DNA of 64,000 nucleotides from Gammaproteobacteria bacterium. GTDB lineage: Bacteria > Pseudomonadota > Gammaproteobacteria > Nevskiales > Nevskiaceae. The notes under the pieces are model-generated. The model was not told the origin of the DNA, did no database searches, and saw only the letters and a list, made by a program, of their open reading frames with translations. The stretch lies in contig JAGWMX010000001.1 in NCBI GenBank assembly GCA_028871525.1, forward strand, positions 27,529 through 91,528, given 5' to 3'. The translations under genes and the position numbers were made by a program. Below, in pieces: positions 38,354 to 47,069 of this stretch; position 1 is the first letter of the stretch, and the number at the start of each line of letters is the position of its first letter.

Positions 38354-39250
38354 TCAGAAAGGTTCTGCGCCGTTATTTTCGTCGTCGCCCGCCGCGACCG
38401 CGATGGCCAGCGCCAGACGATAAAGTTCGCGTCGCGGCCGGCCGGTCAGCACGGCGGCCAGTTGCGCCGCCTTGGACGCGGACAGCTCGCCCAGCAACGC
38501 GCGCAGTACCCGCTCGGCCTCGGCGGCGTCGGCCGCCTTCGGCGCCGCGCCTTCGGCCACCAGCACGAACTCGCCGCGCAGGCGCGACTCGGCCACCGCC
38601 AGCCAATCCGGCAGCGTCGTCGCCGGCAGCAGCGCACTCTCTTCGAAGCGCTTGGTCAGCTCGCGGCAGATGCAGACGCGGCGCCGACCCAGGACGGCAG
38701 CCAGGTCGGCGGCGCAGGCAACGATTCGATGCGCGGACTCGAACAGGATCCAGGTGTGCGGCTGCGCCGCCAGCGCCTGCAGCCGGGCGCGGCGCGCGCT
38801 GGCCTTGGCCGGCAGAAAACCTTCGAACAGAAACCGGTCGCTGGGTAGACCGCTGATCGACAACGCCGCCAGCGCCGCGCTGGGTCCCGGTACCGCGTAC
38901 ACCGCGACGCCGGCGGCGCGCGCCGCGGTGACCAGCGCATAGCCGGGGTCCGAAACCAGCGGCGTGCCGGCGTCCGACACCAGCGCCAGACGCTGCCCGG
39001 CGCGCAGCCGCGCCACCAGTGCGGCGGCCAGCCGATCTTCGTTGTGCTCGTGCAACGCGATCAGCGGCCGGCGGACGCCAAACCGCGCCAGCATCGCCCC
39101 GGTCACCCGCGTGTCTTCGGCGCAGACGGCGTCGACCGCCGCCAATACGGCTCGTGCGCGCGGCGACCAGTCGCCGAGATTGCCGATCGGCGTGGCAACC
39201 ACGTGCAGACTGCCGGGCGGCAGCGCGGGCGACACGGATTCACGGGTCAT
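38354..39250 (-). CDS. rsmI: 16S rRNA (cytidine1402-2'-O)-methyltransferase
   Basis: The 298-residue protein has the tetrapyrrole-methylase fold typical of RsmI: LHVVATPIGNLGDWSPRA, CAEDTRVTGAML, ALVSDAGTPLVSDPGYALV and RFLFEGFLP. It methylates the 2'-OH of C1402 in the decoding centre. It has no ribosome site, and its ATG lies 20 bp from the divergent lpoA ATG. Confidence 0.96.
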   Translation of the reverse strand: MTRESVSPALPPGSLHVVATPIGNLGDWSPRARAVLAAVDAVCAEDTRVTGAMLARFGVRRPLIALHEHNEDRLAAALVARLRAGQRLALVSDAGTPLVSDPGYALVTAARAAGVAVYAVPGPSAALAALSISGLPSDRFLFEGFLPAKASARRARLQALAAQPHTWILFESAHRIVACAADLAAVLGRRRVCICRELTKRFEESALLPATTLPDWLAVAESRLRGEFVLVAEGAAPKAADAAEAERVLRALLGELSASKAAQLAAVLTGRPRRELYRLALAIAVAAGDDENNGAEPF

Positions 39251-39258
39251 CGGATGCC

Positions 39259-39265
39259 ATACTAT
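39259..39265. promoter_or_regulatory. symmetrical -10 element between rsmI and lpoA
   Basis: ATACTAT reads as TACTAT on the plus strand (39260-39265) and TAGTAT on the minus strand (39264-39259). Each lies 5-8 nt from the start codon it faces, and neither gene has a Shine-Dalgarno site, so both mRNAs could be leaderless or nearly so. The -35 regions would fall within the opposite coding sequences. Confidence 0.45.
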
Positions 39266-39270
39266 CGCGC

Positions 39271-40914
39271 ATGCATCGCCTGCTCGTCGCCGTCATCGGC
39301 CTGCTGCTGGCCGCCTGCGCCGGTGGCGCCTGGCCGATTTCCTCGCCCGGCACTGCGGCGTCGCCCGATCCGCTGGACGCCGCCGACCGTGCGCTGGCGG
39401 TCAACGATCTCGCCGCCGCCGACCGCGACCTGCAAGCGGTCGTACCGGACCGGCTGAGCACAGCGCAACGCGCTCACTATCTCCTGCTGCGCGCGCAGCT
39501 GCTGTTTGCCGCCGACCAGCCGGTCGCCGCCACTGCAACGCTGGTGGCGCGCGAGCATCTGCTGCGCGATCCGCAGGCCATCCGTGACAATCGCGACTTG
39601 ATTTGGACCGAGCTGTCGAAGGCGCGACTGGACGCTGCCGAGCTGTCGCACCTGGCTCAGGCCGACCGGATGACCCGCGGCTGGATCGAACTGGCACAGC
39701 TGGCACGCCGCGGCGCCGGCCTGCGGCCATTGACCGACTGGCGCCGCCGCTATCCCGATCATCCCGGCGCCGACAAGCTGGCCGGCCTGATGATGCCCGG
39801 CACGCCGGCCGCCGGCGGCCCCGCGCCGACGCTTGCCAACTGGAGCGCGCCGGCGCCCGGCCCCGGCCCGACTGCGCTGCTGCTGCCGATCTCCGGCGCC
39901 TTCGCCGGCGCCGCGGCGATGATCCGTGCCGGCTTCGCCGCCGCCGCGCCACCCGGATCACCTGAAGCCCAAGCGCAGGTTGTCGATACCGCCGGCGGAT
40001 TGCCAGCGCTGCGACAGGCCGAGGCCACAGGGGCCGGTCTGATCGTCGGCCCGCTGAGCAAGTCTCAGGTCGCGCAAGCCGCCGCCGGCCCGCTAACGCT
40101 GCCAGTATTGGCACTCAACTACCTGGATCCCGGCAGCTCCGGCGAACCTGGTCTCTATCAGTTCGGACTGGCGCCGGAAGACGAAGTGCGGCAGATCGTC
40201 GAGCGGGCCGCCGCTGCCGGGCGCATGCGTGCCATCGCACTGGTGACCGACGACGACCGCGGCAACCGCATCCTTGCCGCCCTCCGGCAGGCGCTGACGC
40301 AGCACGGCGGCGCACTGATCGCCGCGGCGCGCTACGCGCCCGGCACCGTGAATTTTCAGCTCCAGGTCCGGCAACTGCTGGACACCGACGATTCCTACGC
40401 GCGACTGCAGGCGTTGACCCGCACGCTCGGCACCAGGCCGGAATTCACGCCGCGGCGACGGCGCGACGTGGATTTCATCTTCATTGCCGCGCGGCCGACC
40501 GCGGCGCGGCTGATCTGGCCGATGTTCCGCTTTTACGGCGCCGACGATCTGCCGATTTACGCCACCTCCGAAGTGGCCGACAACGGACCGGATCCGGATC
40601 TGGCCGGCATCCGCTACTGCGGCGCACCGTGGCTGGTCGAACAGGATGCAAGCTGGGTCGCCGTGCGCCAGCAGATACTCGCCGCCGCCGGCAACACCGA
40701 CAGCGGCCGGTTGTATGCGCTGGGCATGGACGCGGCGCGATTGGCGGCGCGGATACGCGGCGCAAGCCTGGTGCCGGCAGGAACCGAGATCGCCGGCGAT
40801 ACCGGCGCGCTGAGCCTGGCCGCCGACGGCGTGATCCGGCGTCACCTGGCCTGCGCGCGGCTGCAGGCCGACGCGGTTGAAAGCCTCGACGCCGCGCCGC
40901 TGCCGCTGCCGTGA
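39271..40914 (+). CDS. lpoA: outer-membrane lipoprotein LpoA, activator of PBP1A
   Basis: The 547-residue protein starts at ATG 39271 with a lipoprotein signal (LLVAVIGLLLAAC, lipobox LAAC). The N-terminal half is helical TPR-like (about 30-230). The C-terminal half is a periplasmic-binding-protein fold (LLLPISGAFAGAAAMIRAGF, LIVGPLSKSQV, VDFIFIAARPTAARLIWPMF). It reaches across the periplasm to stimulate peptidoglycan synthesis by PBP1A. It is divergent from rsmI and coupled to yraN by a GTGA overlap. Confidence 0.93.
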   Translation: MHRLLVAVIGLLLAACAGGAWPISSPGTAASPDPLDAADRALAVNDLAAADRDLQAVVPDRLSTAQRAHYLLLRAQLLFAADQPVAATATLVAREHLLRDPQAIRDNRDLIWTELSKARLDAAELSHLAQADRMTRGWIELAQLARRGAGLRPLTDWRRRYPDHPGADKLAGLMMPGTPAAGGPAPTLANWSAPAPGPGPTALLLPISGAFAGAAAMIRAGFAAAAPPGSPEAQAQVVDTAGGLPALRQAEATGAGLIVGPLSKSQVAQAAAGPLTLPVLALNYLDPGSSGEPGLYQFGLAPEDEVRQIVERAAAAGRMRAIALVTDDDRGNRILAALRQALTQHGGALIAAARYAPGTVNFQLQVRQLLDTDDSYARLQALTRTLGTRPEFTPRRRRDVDFIFIAARPTAARLIWPMFRFYGADDLPIYATSEVADNGPDPDLAGIRYCGAPWLVEQDASWVAVRQQILAAAGNTDSGRLYALGMDAARLAARIRGASLVPAGTEIAGDTGALSLAADGVIRRHLACARLQADAVESLDAAPLPLP

Positions 40915-41270
40915 ACCTGCGCCTGGCGCGCGGCGCCGATGCCGAAACGCAAGCCCTGCGCGCATTGTGCAAGGCGGGTCTGACGCTGGTGACGCGCAAC
41001 TGGCGCTGCCGTCACGGCGAGCTGGATCTGGTGATGCGCGATCGCGAGGTGCTGGTGTTCGTCGAAGTGCGCGCACGCAGGCGCTCGGATTTCGGCGGCG
41101 CGGCAGCCTCGGTGGATAAGCGCAAGCGGCAACGGCTGGCGGCGGCGGCGGGCGCCTTTCTCGCCGCTCATCCCCAGCACGCGGCGCTGCCGGCGCGCTT
41201 CGACGTCGTCGCCTTCGAGCGCGACCAGGCGCCACAATGGCTGCGCGGTGCGTTCACAGTGGAGGATTGA
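40911..41270 (+). CDS. yraN: YraN (UPF0102) endonuclease-like protein
   Basis: The 119-residue protein has the UPF0102 pattern: the start GADAETQALRALCKAGLTL, NWRCRHGELDLVMRD, LVFVEVRARRRSDFG and the end ARFDVVAF. The residues E, D and E-V-R fit a restriction-endonuclease-like active site. GTG 40911 overlaps the lpoA stop. It is followed directly by diaA, as in E. coli. Confidence 0.93.
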   Translation: MNLRLARGADAETQALRALCKAGLTLVTRNWRCRHGELDLVMRDREVLVFVEVRARRRSDFGGAAASVDKRKRQRLAAAAGAFLAAHPQHAALPARFDVVAFERDQAPQWLRGAFTVED

Positions 41271-41869
41271 TGGACGAACAGGCCCTGGCCGCGCGTCTGC
41301 GCCGGCACTTCGAAGACAGCATCGGCACCCAGCGACAGACGCTGCAGGCATTGCTGCCCCGGCTGGCCGCCGCCTCACGGGCGCTGGCCGACGCGCTGGC
41401 CGGCGGCGCCAAGGTGCTGATCTGCGGCAACGGCGGCTCGGCCGCCGACGCCCAGCATTTCGCCGCCGAACTGACCGGCCGTTTCGAGCGCGAACGTCCC
41501 GGGCTGCCGGCGATCGCCCTGACCACCGACACTTCGGCGCTGACCGCGATCGGCAACGACTATGCTTTCGAACAGGTATTCGCCCGACAGGTGCAGGCGC
41601 TGGCGCGGCCCGGCGACTGGCTGCTGGCGATCTCCACCTCCGGCAACTCCGCCAACGTCGTCGCCGCGATCGCCGCGATGCAGGCAAAACGGGGCCGCGT
41701 GCTGGCGCTGACCGGCCGCGACGGCGGCGCCGTCGCCGGACGGCTGCGCGCCACCGATTTCGAACTGCGGGCGGCAAGCAGCAACACCGCACGCGTGCAG
41801 GAAACGCATATTCTGCTGCTGCATTGTCTGTGCGATGCCGTCGACGAATTGCTCTACCCCGCCGCTTGA
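41270..41869 (+). CDS. diaA: DnaA initiator-associating protein DiaA (SIS domain)
   Basis: The 199-residue protein is a single SIS domain: KVLICGNGGSAADAQHFAAE, LAISTSGNSANVVAAI and the C-terminal AVDELLYPAA. The position after lpoA-yraN favours DiaA, which binds DnaA and promotes initiation, over the closely related GmhA. GGAGGA lies just before the ATG, which overlaps the yraN stop by one base. Confidence 0.88.
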   Translation: MDEQALAARLRRHFEDSIGTQRQTLQALLPRLAAASRALADALAGGAKVLICGNGGSAADAQHFAAELTGRFERERPGLPAIALTTDTSALTAIGNDYAFEQVFARQVQALARPGDWLLAISTSGNSANVVAAIAAMQAKRGRVLALTGRDGGAVAGRLRATDFELRAASSNTARVQETHILLLHCLCDAVDELLYPAA

Positions 41870-41879
41870 ACCGGCGCCC

Positions 41880-43274
41880 GTGCGCGAACTCGACGCGGCC
41901 GCCAGCGCACGGCTGCGCGCGCTGCTGCCGCGTGGCGAGCTGCTGACCGATCCGGCGGATCGCCTCGCCTACGCTTACGACAACAGCCGCGCGCAGGCGC
42001 TGCCGGCGGCGGTGGCGCTGCCGGCCGACGAAGACCAGGTGCAGGCGCTGGTCGCCGCCTGCCTGGAACTGCGGCTGCCGCTGACCGCGCGCGGCCGCGG
42101 CACCAACACCACCGGCGCGACGGTGCCGGTCGCCGGCGGCCTGGTGGTGTCGCTGGAGCGCATGGACCGCGTGCTGCGGGTATCGCCGGGCGATCGGCTG
42201 CTGGAGTGCCAGGCCGGCGCGCTGAACGCGCAGGTCCAGGCGGCGGCGGCCGAGCACGGCCTGTTCTGGGCGCCGGATCCGACCAGCGCCGGCTACTCGA
42301 CCATCGGCGGCAACCTGGCCTGCAACGCCGGCGGCCCGCGCGCCGTCAAGTACGGCACCGCGCGCGACCACGTGCTCGGGCTCGACGCGATCGACGGCTG
42401 CGGCCGGCGGCTGCGCACCGGCGCGTCGACCACCAAGAGCGCGGTCGGCTATGACCTGACGCGGCTGCTGTGCGGCAGCGAAGGCACGCTGGCGCTGATC
42501 ACCCGCGCCCGGCTGCGGCTGTTGCCGCGTCCACCGCTGACGGCGACGTTGCGCGCCGCCTACGCCGACGTAGCCGCGGCCGCCGCGGCGGTCGCAAGGA
42601 TCATGGCGCAGCCGCACACGCCCTGCGCGCTCGAATTCCTCGATGCCGACGCCACGGCACTGGTGCGGGAGGCCGGCGTCGATCTTCCGGCCGGCATCGG
42701 CGCGCTGCTGCTGATCGACGTCGACGGCGATGCCCCAACTCTGCCCGCCGCGGTCGCTGCAATCGGTGCGGCCGCCGCCGCTGCCGGCCTGATCGAACTC
42801 CGTCACGCCGACGATACCGCCGCCGCGCAGGCGTTATGGGCGGCACGCAAGGCGCTGTCGCCGGCGCTGCGGCGGCTGGCGCCGAAGAAAGTCAACGAGG
42901 ACGTGGCGGTGCCGGTGACGCGATTGCCCGAATTGATCGACGGGCTGCGCGGGCTGTCCGTCCGGCACGGTCTGCCTATCGTCAGCTTCGGCCACGCCGG
43001 CAACGGCAACCTGCACGTCAACCTGCTGGCCGACCCGGCCCGGCCGCAGCAGATGGCTGCACTCGAACCCTGCCTGCGGGAAGTTTTCCGGCTGGTGCTG
43101 CGGCTGGAGGGCACGATCTCCGGCGAGCACGGCGTGGGGCTGGCCAAGCGCGAGTTCGTCGGTTGGGAGATCGATGCGCCGACACTGGACGCCATGCGCT
43201 CGATCAAGCGCGCATTTGATCCGCTGGGTATTCTGAACCCCGGCAAGGCGCTACCGTCGCCACCGGCACGATAG
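41880..43274 (+). CDS. FAD-linked oxidase, GlcD/D-lactate dehydrogenase type
   Basis: From GTG 41880 the product has 464 residues; an ATG at 41835 inside diaA is an alternative start. It has the PCMH-type FAD-binding domain (TARGRGTNTTGATVPVAGG, DPTSAGYSTIGGNLACNAGG, VGYDLTRLLCGSEGTLALI) and the C-terminal cap with FGHAGNGNLHVN and GEHGVGLAKREF, which match D-2-hydroxyacid dehydrogenases. It would oxidise D-lactate, glycolate or a similar acid and pass electrons to quinone or cytochrome. It is the last gene of the lpoA unit. Confidence 0.85.
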   Translation: MRELDAAASARLRALLPRGELLTDPADRLAYAYDNSRAQALPAAVALPADEDQVQALVAACLELRLPLTARGRGTNTTGATVPVAGGLVVSLERMDRVLRVSPGDRLLECQAGALNAQVQAAAAEHGLFWAPDPTSAGYSTIGGNLACNAGGPRAVKYGTARDHVLGLDAIDGCGRRLRTGASTTKSAVGYDLTRLLCGSEGTLALITRARLRLLPRPPLTATLRAAYADVAAAAAAVARIMAQPHTPCALEFLDADATALVREAGVDLPAGIGALLLIDVDGDAPTLPAAVAAIGAAAAAAGLIELRHADDTAAAQALWAARKALSPALRRLAPKKVNEDVAVPVTRLPELIDGLRGLSVRHGLPIVSFGHAGNGNLHVNLLADPARPQQMAALEPCLREVFRLVLRLEGTISGEHGVGLAKREFVGWEIDAPTLDAMRSIKRAFDPLGILNPGKALPSPPAR

Positions 43275-43282
43275 CGCCAGAG

Positions 43283-43319
43283 GATTGCCGCGGACCGCTG
43301 CGCAGCCCTCGCAATGACG
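43283..43319 (+). repeat. R2 palindromic repeat, half element, after the FAD oxidase gene
   Basis: The sequence GATTGCCGCGGACCGC...CCCTCGCAATGACG is one arm of the GTCATTGCGAGG repeat. It runs directly into the 36 bp palindrome that begins at 43316. No gene starts at its ATG on this strand. Confidence 0.7.
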
Positions 43320-43351
43320 ATCTTCAGGCCGCGCGCGGCCTGAAGATCGTC
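43316..43351. terminator. 36 bp perfect palindrome between convergent genes
   Basis: GACGATCTTCAGGCCGCG is followed immediately by its exact reverse complement. It separates the FAD oxidase end (43274) from the sspB stop (43350-43352), which it partly covers. It lacks a T run, so it is not a classical intrinsic terminator, but its position fits a bidirectional terminator or transcript-stabilising hairpin. Confidence 0.55.
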
Positions 43352-43742
43352 ACTTGACGACGCGCAGCTTGGGCCGCCTCGGCCGCGGGACGCCACCGCC
43401 GGGTTCGTCCGGCGACGCCGACGGGCTGGCTTCCGGCTCACCGAAGGCGATGCCTTCGCCGTTTTCGGCAGCATAGATCGCCAAGACCGCGCCGGTGGGG
43501 ATCTGCAACTCGAACGGCGCGCCGCCGAAGCGCGCCGAGAACAGCAGCGGCTCGACCAGCGGGTCGAAGCCTTGCACCGCCATCGGGCTGACATTCAACG
43601 CAATTCGATCTTCCTTGACGTAGGCTTTCGGAACTTCCACACCGGGTTGGTCAACCGCCACCAGCAAATGCGGCGTGAGGCCGCTGTCCATCGCCCAATC
43701 GTAAATTGCGCGAATCAGGTAACTGCGCCGCGAGCGGCTCAT
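43350..43742 (-). CDS. sspB: ClpXP adaptor SspB
   Basis: The 130-residue protein has the SspB substrate-binding fold (YLIRAIYDWAMDSGLTPHLL, IALNVSPMAVQGF, SARFGGAPFELQIPTGAVLA) and, after a Pro/Ser-rich linker, the C-terminal ClpX-binding motif RRPKLRVVK. It tethers ssrA-tagged peptides to ClpXP. ATG 43742 overlaps the sspA stop by 4 nt. The usual sspA-sspB pair follows the cytochrome bc1 genes. Confidence 0.95.
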   Translation of the reverse strand: MSRSRRSYLIRAIYDWAMDSGLTPHLLVAVDQPGVEVPKAYVKEDRIALNVSPMAVQGFDPLVEPLLFSARFGGAPFELQIPTGAVLAIYAAENGEGIAFGEPEASPSASPDEPGGGVPRPRRPKLRVVK

Positions 43743-44359
43743 GAGCCGAACACCTCGCGCCAAGCAGGCCGTGACTGCAGCTGCCGCAGGTATCGCTGCA
43801 ACGCCTCGCTGGTCTTGACTTCCGTAGTTTCCTGAAGGCGCTGCAGCAGCACTGCCCAGGCGCAATCCAGCAGCGTGTACCCGCGCCACGGCCACGGTCG
43901 CCGCGCAGCCTGCTGGGCGGCCAGATCGCGCAGCGCCACCGTGATCGCCGCAGCCGCAGCCCCGCGGCGGATACCCACCCCGAGTGCCGGAAACAACGCG
44001 TTAAGCATCTCTTGCAGCAGACTGCGGGCCCGCGCCCGCGGCGCCGGCTCGATCGGCATCAGCGGCGGATGCGGGTAGCGTTCGTCCAGATACTCCGCAA
44101 TCACCCACGGCACCGTGATGATCCCCTGGCGGTCGACCAGCGTCGGCAGGCTGTGCGTGGGATTGAGCAACAGCAGATCCTCGTCGCGCGCCCCGGCCGC
44201 CAATCGCCTGACGCTCGCGCCCTCGATGCCTTTTTCCGCCAGCACCAGGTGCAGCCAGTCGCCGAGCGGGTCCGCTGCCGGCAGATAAAGCGTCAGGCCC
44301 GCGTTCAAGACGGGCCTGACCGGTTGCAGAATTCGACGTCGCTGGTGCCGCGCAGACAT
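43739..44359 (-). CDS. sspA: stringent starvation protein A (GST fold)
   Basis: The 206-residue protein has the thioredoxin-like N-terminal and helical C-terminal GST domains: LLLLNPTHSLPTLVDRQGI and VIAEYLDERYPHPPLMPIEP. SspA binds RNA polymerase and alters sigma70 transcription; it is not a transferase. The first 18 residues (MSARHQRRRILQPVRPV) are basic and longer than usual. It overlaps the petC stop by one base. Confidence 0.9.
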   Translation of the reverse strand: MSARHQRRRILQPVRPVLNAGLTLYLPAADPLGDWLHLVLAEKGIEGASVRRLAAGARDEDLLLLNPTHSLPTLVDRQGIITVPWVIAEYLDERYPHPPLMPIEPAPRARARSLLQEMLNALFPALGVGIRRGAAAAAITVALRDLAAQQAARRPWPWRGYTLLDCAWAVLLQRLQETTEVKTSEALQRYLRQLQSRPAWREVFGS

Positions 44360-45084
44360 CAGTGGATCTTGCGCCAGTATTCGCGGTTGAGCAGGTACAG
44401 CAGCCCCGTGAGGATCACCAGAAAGATCATGGTCTTGAAACCGACCGACAGCCGCTGCGCACGCTCCGGCGAGGCGACGTAGTCGAGGAAATTAACCAGA
44501 TCGGCGACGAAATCGCGATACTGCTCCGGCGTCATCCTGCCCTGGCTGACGCTTTCGAAGTGTGCCTGGTCACCCTTGCCGACCAGCTTCTGCCAACCCT
44601 GCAGCGACCACAGCACGTCCGGCATCGCCGCATTCGGCAGTTGCGGATTGTTGGCTCCGGTCGGCCGCGCGGGGTCGAGGTAGAAATGCTGCAGGTAGTT
44701 ATAGATCCAGTCAGCGCCGCGCACCTGCGCCTCCAGCGACAGATCCGGCGGCGCCTTGCCGAACCAGGTCGCCGCCTGCTGGTCCGGCATTGCCGAGACC
44801 ATGGTGTCGCCGGGTTTGGCATCCGGATTGAACATCAGATCCTGTTTCAGCAACTGATCCGGGATGTGCAGATCGGTGGCCATGCGCTGGTAGCGCTGGT
44901 ATTGCAGCGAATGGCAGCCGGAACAGTAGTTCATGAAGTCACGGGCGCCGCGCTGGACCGAGACCAGGTTGTTCGGGCTGGCCGAAAACGCCATCCAGCC
45001 CGGCCCATGATCTTCGGCCCGCGCCCACCCTGGCAGCAGCGCAATCACCGCCAGCGCCAGCGCGGCGTTGAACCTGCGGCTCAT
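44359..45084 (-). CDS. petC: cytochrome c1 of the bc1 complex
   Basis: The 241-residue protein has a signal peptide (ALALAVIALLPGWARA), the haem c site CSGCH (54-58), the axial Met region NAAMPDVLW and a C-terminal membrane anchor (MIFLVILTGLLYLL). It carries electrons from the Rieske centre to soluble or membrane cytochrome c. ATG 45084 overlaps the petB stop by 4 nt. Confidence 0.96.
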   Translation of the reverse strand: MSRRFNAALALAVIALLPGWARAEDHGPGWMAFSASPNNLVSVQRGARDFMNYCSGCHSLQYQRYQRMATDLHIPDQLLKQDLMFNPDAKPGDTMVSAMPDQQAATWFGKAPPDLSLEAQVRGADWIYNYLQHFYLDPARPTGANNPQLPNAAMPDVLWSLQGWQKLVGKGDQAHFESVSQGRMTPEQYRDFVADLVNFLDYVASPERAQRLSVGFKTMIFLVILTGLLYLLNREYWRKIH

Positions 45085-46364
45085 GACGTCACCCGCTGCG
45101 ATCCGCCGTGGCCATGGAAGCTGACCCGATCCGGTACCGGTTTGGTTCTGTCCCAGCGGCTGTACCACGGCATCAGCAGGAAGAATGCGAAGTAAACGGC
45201 GGTGCCGACCCGGGTGATCGCTGTGTACAGCGGGTTGACCGCCTGCATGCCCAGGTAATTCATCACCAGGAAGTCGACGATGAAGATCGCCAGCGCGGTC
45301 TTGAAAATCCAGCCTTTGTAGCGGATCGACTTGACCGGGCTACGATCCAGCCAGGGCAGGAAAAACAGCACCAGCACCGCGCCGAACATTACCAGAACGC
45401 CCCAGATCTGGGTGTCGAACATCGCCGGGATCGACCGCAACATCGCGTAGAACACGCCGAAATACCAGGCCGGATGGATCTCCGCTGGCGTCACCAACGG
45501 ATTGGCGGGCAGGAAATTATCCGGCTCGATCACCAGACCGCCGCCGGTGGGGGCGAAGAAAATCACCGCGGCGAAGATCAGCAGGAACACCCCCACGCCG
45601 ACCAGGTCGTGCACCGTGTAGTACGGATGGAACGGGATGCCGTCCAGCGGCTTGCCGTCCGGACCCTTGTGCTGCTTGATCTCGATGCCGTCCGGGTTGT
45701 TCGAGCCGACCTCGTGCAGCGCCATCACGTGCAGGAACACCAGCATCACCAGGACCAACGGCAGTGCGATGACGTGAAACGCGAACAGACGATTGAGCGT
45801 GGCGCCGCTGGGCGTGAAATCCCCCTGGATCCACACCTGCAACTGGTGGCCGACGAACGGGACCGCACCGAACAGCGAGATGATGACCTTGGCGCCCCAG
45901 TAGGACATGTTGCCCCACGGCAGCACGTAGCCGCAGAACGCCTCGGCCATCAGCACCAGGAAGATCAGGCAGCCGAACAGCCAGATCAGCTCCCGCGGCT
46001 TGCGGTGCGAGCCGTACATGATGCCGCGCAGCATGTGCAGGTAGACAATGATGAAGAACGCCGAGGCGCCGGCGGCGTGCAGGTCGCGGATCAGCCAGCC
46101 CCAGGGTACGTCGCGCATGATGTACTGCACCGAACCGAAGGCGTTTTCAGCGCTCGGGTCGTAGTGCATGGTCAGGAAAATGCCAGTCAGCAACTGGTTG
46201 ACCAGCACCAGCATCGCCAGCGAACCGAAGAAGTACCAGAAGTTGAAGTTCTTCGGCGCGTAATAGTCGGACAGGTGATCTTTCCAGATCTTGGTCAGTG
46301 GAAAGCGGTCGTCGATCCAGCCGAGAAAGCCGGTGGTTTTGTACGGATTAGGCGTGATGGCCAT
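45081..46364 (-). CDS. petB: cytochrome b of the bc1 complex
   Basis: The 427-residue protein has about eight membrane helices. Haem ligands are His96/His110 in helix B and His197/His212 in helix D, the second pair with 14 residues between them. The Qo-site motif is PAWY (298-301) where the textbook motif is PEWY. It oxidises quinol and passes electrons to the Rieske protein and the Qi site. It starts 12 nt after petA. The unfused form (no c1 joined) is standard for gammaproteobacteria. Confidence 0.97.
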   Translation of the reverse strand: MAITPNPYKTTGFLGWIDDRFPLTKIWKDHLSDYYAPKNFNFWYFFGSLAMLVLVNQLLTGIFLTMHYDPSAENAFGSVQYIMRDVPWGWLIRDLHAAGASAFFIIVYLHMLRGIMYGSHRKPRELIWLFGCLIFLVLMAEAFCGYVLPWGNMSYWGAKVIISLFGAVPFVGHQLQVWIQGDFTPSGATLNRLFAFHVIALPLVLVMLVFLHVMALHEVGSNNPDGIEIKQHKGPDGKPLDGIPFHPYYTVHDLVGVGVFLLIFAAVIFFAPTGGGLVIEPDNFLPANPLVTPAEIHPAWYFGVFYAMLRSIPAMFDTQIWGVLVMFGAVLVLFFLPWLDRSPVKSIRYKGWIFKTALAIFIVDFLVMNYLGMQAVNPLYTAITRVGTAVYFAFFLLMPWYSRWDRTKPVPDRVSFHGHGGSQRVTS

Positions 46365-46376
46365 CGACTCGAGCTC

Positions 46377-46982
46377 CTAGGCCTTGGATTTGTTTTCGTG
46401 CGGATCTTCGCCGATCACCACCAGCGTGTCGTTGGCGTAGCGGTTCGGCGGCACCACCATATTCAGCGGTGCCGGCTGGCCGGTGAACACGCGGCCGGAA
46501 AGATCGTATTTCGAACCGTGGCAGGGGCACAGGTAGCCGCCCAGCCAGTGCGGATCCACCGCCGGATCCGGGGCCTGCGCCTTGAGCTTCGGCGAACAGC
46601 CGAGGTGGGTGCAGATGCCGATCATCACCAGGTATTCCGGTTTGATCGCGCGATATTCGTTCTTGCAGTAGTCCGGCTGCTGCGGTTGTTCGGACTTCGG
46701 ATCCGCCAGGCGCGGCGTCACTTGGTTCAGGCTGGCCAACATGCTGGAGGTGCGGCTGAGCACCCACACCGGCTGCTTGCGCCAGAACACCGTGATCTGC
46801 TGGCCTTTTTCAACCTTGCTGATGTCGACCGACACCGGCGCGCCTTCGGCCAGAGCTTTGGCGCTCGGGGACAGGGAATCCAGAAACGGCCAAGCCAGCG
46901 CAACCACGCCGGCGCCGCCGACGACGGTGCTGGTGGCCAGCAGAAAGCGGCGGCGGCTGTCGTCCACGCCTTCGGTACTCAT
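46377..46982 (-). CDS. petA: Rieske iron-sulfur subunit of the bc1 complex
   Basis: The 201-residue protein has a Tat-type signal/anchor (SRRRFLLATSTVVGG), the Rieske cluster motifs CTHLGC (124-129) and CPCHGS (152-157), and an insertion between strands rich in Gln/Pro (residues 96-104). It receives electrons at the Qo site. ATG 46982 has GAGAGG upstream; a TTG at 47006 is less likely. It heads petABC-sspAB. Confidence 0.96.
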   Translation of the reverse strand: MSTEGVDDSRRRFLLATSTVVGGAGVVALAWPFLDSLSPSAKALAEGAPVSVDISKVEKGQQITVFWRKQPVWVLSRTSSMLASLNQVTPRLADPKSEQPQQPDYCKNEYRAIKPEYLVMIGICTHLGCSPKLKAQAPDPAVDPHWLGGYLCPCHGSKYDLSGRVFTGQPAPLNMVVPPNRYANDTLVVIGEDPHENKSKA

Positions 46983-47063
46983 CCGTCTTAAGGCCTCTCG
47001 ATTCAATGGCTTGGTTTAACCCGCCCAGGCCGCGACGGCGCCTGGCAGGCGGTTGGGCTGTGA

Positions 47064-47069
47064 ATTATA
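47064..47069 (-). promoter_or_regulatory. candidate -10 element for petABC
   Basis: The minus strand has a perfect TATAAT, 82 nt upstream of the petA ATG. No convincing -35 hexamer lies 16-18 bp further upstream. Perfect -10 hexamers are rare in this GC-rich sequence, which makes the site notable. Confidence 0.45.

Noticed and set aside
38373..38640. Short minus-strand frames inside rsmI as separate genes
   Set aside because: They are alternative frames of rsmI with Arg-rich nonsense composition.
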